A stretch of 64,000 nucleotides of DNA from Paenibacillus rhizophilus (GTDB lineage: Bacteria > Bacillota > Bacilli > Paenibacillales > Paenibacillaceae), in assembly GCF_003854965.1 (NCBI RefSeq), contig NZ_RQPI01000009.1:124001-188000 (forward strand), in the 5' to 3' direction. The first letter of the stretch is position 1. The number at the start of each line of letters is the position of its first letter. Below, piece after piece: positions 63,194-64,000 of the stretch. Below the pieces are notes generated by a model that was given only the letters and a program-made list of their open reading frames with translations, ran no database searches and was not told where the DNA came from. The position numbers were made by a program, and so were the translations under genes.

Positions 63194-63517
63194 ATGACAC
63201 CAGAACGGATAGAAGAGATAAAACGTGAATATTCAGAACCTATGAAATGGGCGGGAGATCCAGCAGTGGTCCTTGAGTTGCTGGCTGCTCTGGAAGAGGC
63301 ACAGCAGATGCTGGAAGGCGGCAGTTATGCCATCGCAGATGTAATAGCAGAACGCGATACCTATCACATGCAATTGATCGAGGCACAGCAGACCATAGCC
63401 CGGCAACGGGAGGCGCTGGAGAAGATCGAAGAAGAACTGACCGACGATACGACGGAGCGCGCACAGCAAATCAACGCCATAATCGGGGCCGCCCTTGGGG
63501 AAGGTGCTGAGTCATGA
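63194..63517 (+). CDS. 107-aa coiled-coil phage protein
   Basis: 107 aa. A short N-terminal part (MTPERIEEIKREYSEPMKWA) and a long coiled-coil (LIEAQQTIARQREALEKIEEE core). Resembles the many phage 'Ead/Ea22'-like helical proteins, with no firm family. AAGGAGAG upstream. Overlaps the next gene by ATGA. Confidence 0.7.
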   Translation: MTPERIEEIKREYSEPMKWAGDPAVVLELLAALEEAQQMLEGGSYAIADVIAERDTYHMQLIEAQQTIARQREALEKIEEELTDDTTERAQQINAIIGAALGEGAES

Positions 63518-63684
63518 CACAGAAACGTGAATCCAAATACAAGACGAAGACGGTTATCTGCTATGGATGTGGACGTCCCTATGAAGTTCCATATGAAACG
63601 GAGGAACGAAAGGAAGATTATGTGTGCAGGAAATCTTGTGCAGATAAAACCGCGAGTTATAGCGAGGAAGGTGTTGAGTCATGA
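63514..63684 (+). CDS. 56-aa zinc-ribbon phage protein
   Basis: 56 aa. VICYGCGRPYEVPYE and YVCRKSCADK give Cys pairs of a small zinc ribbon. Overlaps both neighbours by 4 bp. Confidence 0.7.
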   Translation: MTQKRESKYKTKTVICYGCGRPYEVPYETEERKEDYVCRKSCADKTASYSEEGVES

Positions 63685-64000
63685 CACAAGTACAGGATAT
63701 GACCGACCAGCAGCTTAACAATGAGATCAGCCATATGATGATGAAATCACTTGGATGGAAGCTTGTTAGAGAAGATGGTCCATGGATTAGACCGAACGGA
63801 AGTTACTCAACAGGACGTTTCCGCAACTACTGCACAGACCACGCCGCCTCTCTGGAGGTACAGGCAGCAGCTATAGAAAAAAATTCCAACGAATTTGTGA
63901 TTGCCTTGGATCGAATTATTAACCCTAATCAGCAACAGCATGAATTTACAGAAGATGAAATAGCGGCATTACTCACCGCCAGCCCCAGAGAAAGGGCTAT
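63681..64000 (+). CDS. phage ABA-sandwich-like (DUF2591-like) protein, 3' cut
   Basis: At least 106 aa; the window ends inside it. Starts MTQVQDMTDQQLNNEISHMM and shows WIRPNGSYSTG, NYCTDHAASLE and the ALLTASPRERA end common to a widespread phage family. The function of the family is unknown. Confidence 0.7.
   Translation, partial: MTQVQDMTDQQLNNEISHMMMKSLGWKLVREDGPWIRPNGSYSTGRFRNYCTDHAASLEVQAAAIEKNSNEFVIALDRIINPNQQQHEFTEDEIAALLTASPRERA

Larger units (their letters stand above)
50488..64000. mobile_element. prophage integrated in comFA (left part)
   Basis: Left end at the broken comFA. The content is a serine integrase, lysogeny switch, antirepressor, early small genes, ERF recombinase, dUTPase and replication genes, in the usual order of a temperate siphovirus. 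GC content is lower than the host, most of all at 52,380-55,300. It runs past the window end; structural genes are not seen, so completeness is unknown. Confidence 0.9.

Overview
The window looks like a chromosome segment of a Paenibacillus-like, spore-forming, flagellated, S-layer-bearing Firmicute. The reasons are the gene order (spoIIR-sua5-mntP-ywlE-ywlG-glyA-upp-mnaA-atp operon-murA-spoIID-spoIIQ-spoIIID-mbl-flhO-flhP-fabZ), a csaB/SLH surface-layer locus, degS-degU and comFA. This assignment is inferred from protein families and synteny; no search was run.

Positions 1-9,800 hold a SEDS-protein tail, an S66 peptidase on the minus strand, spoIIR with a sigma-F-like promoter, sua5, mntP, ywlE, a ZTP riboswitch with terminator ahead of ywlG-glyA, upp and mnaA. 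Positions 9,830-17,500 are a complete F1Fo ATP synthase operon (atpZ-I-B-E-F-H-A-G-D-C). Positions 17,700-28,040 hold cell-wall, sporulation and flagellar genes (DUF1146, murA, spoIID, spoIIQ, spoIIID, mbl, flhO, flhP, an EpuA-like protein, fabZ, a phosphohexomutase), several with recognisable sporulation or motility promoters.

Positions 28,140-46,530 are a surface-layer region. DUF5693, csaB, a TagA-type transferase and a TagO-type transferase make and pyruvylate a secondary wall polymer. A C-terminal-SLH protein and a major S-layer protein (N-terminal SLH, very biased codons, long leader with two possible translation starts) would bind that polymer. A small secreted protein, a spore SASP, metK and a secreted phosphodiester glycosidase follow.

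Positions 46,570-50,487 carry degS-degU, a small glycosyltransferase-like protein and comFA. ComFA breaks off just after its Walker B box, where a prophage begins. The prophage fills the rest of the window (50,488 to beyond 64,000): a large serine integrase next to the left attachment site, a holin-like type I toxin, a lipoprotein, a stand-alone LytTR regulator, a CI/Cro-type switch, an ORF6N/ORF6C antirepressor, a run of tiny overlapping early genes, ERF recombinase, an HNH-like protein, dUTPase, a second repressor with its own operators, and a replication initiator/DnaC-type loader pair. Structural and lysis genes and attR lie outside the window.

The most notable points are the prophage in comFA (a possible off-switch for transformation), the compact prophage regulatory region, the S-layer dual-start leader, and several structured RNA leaders.
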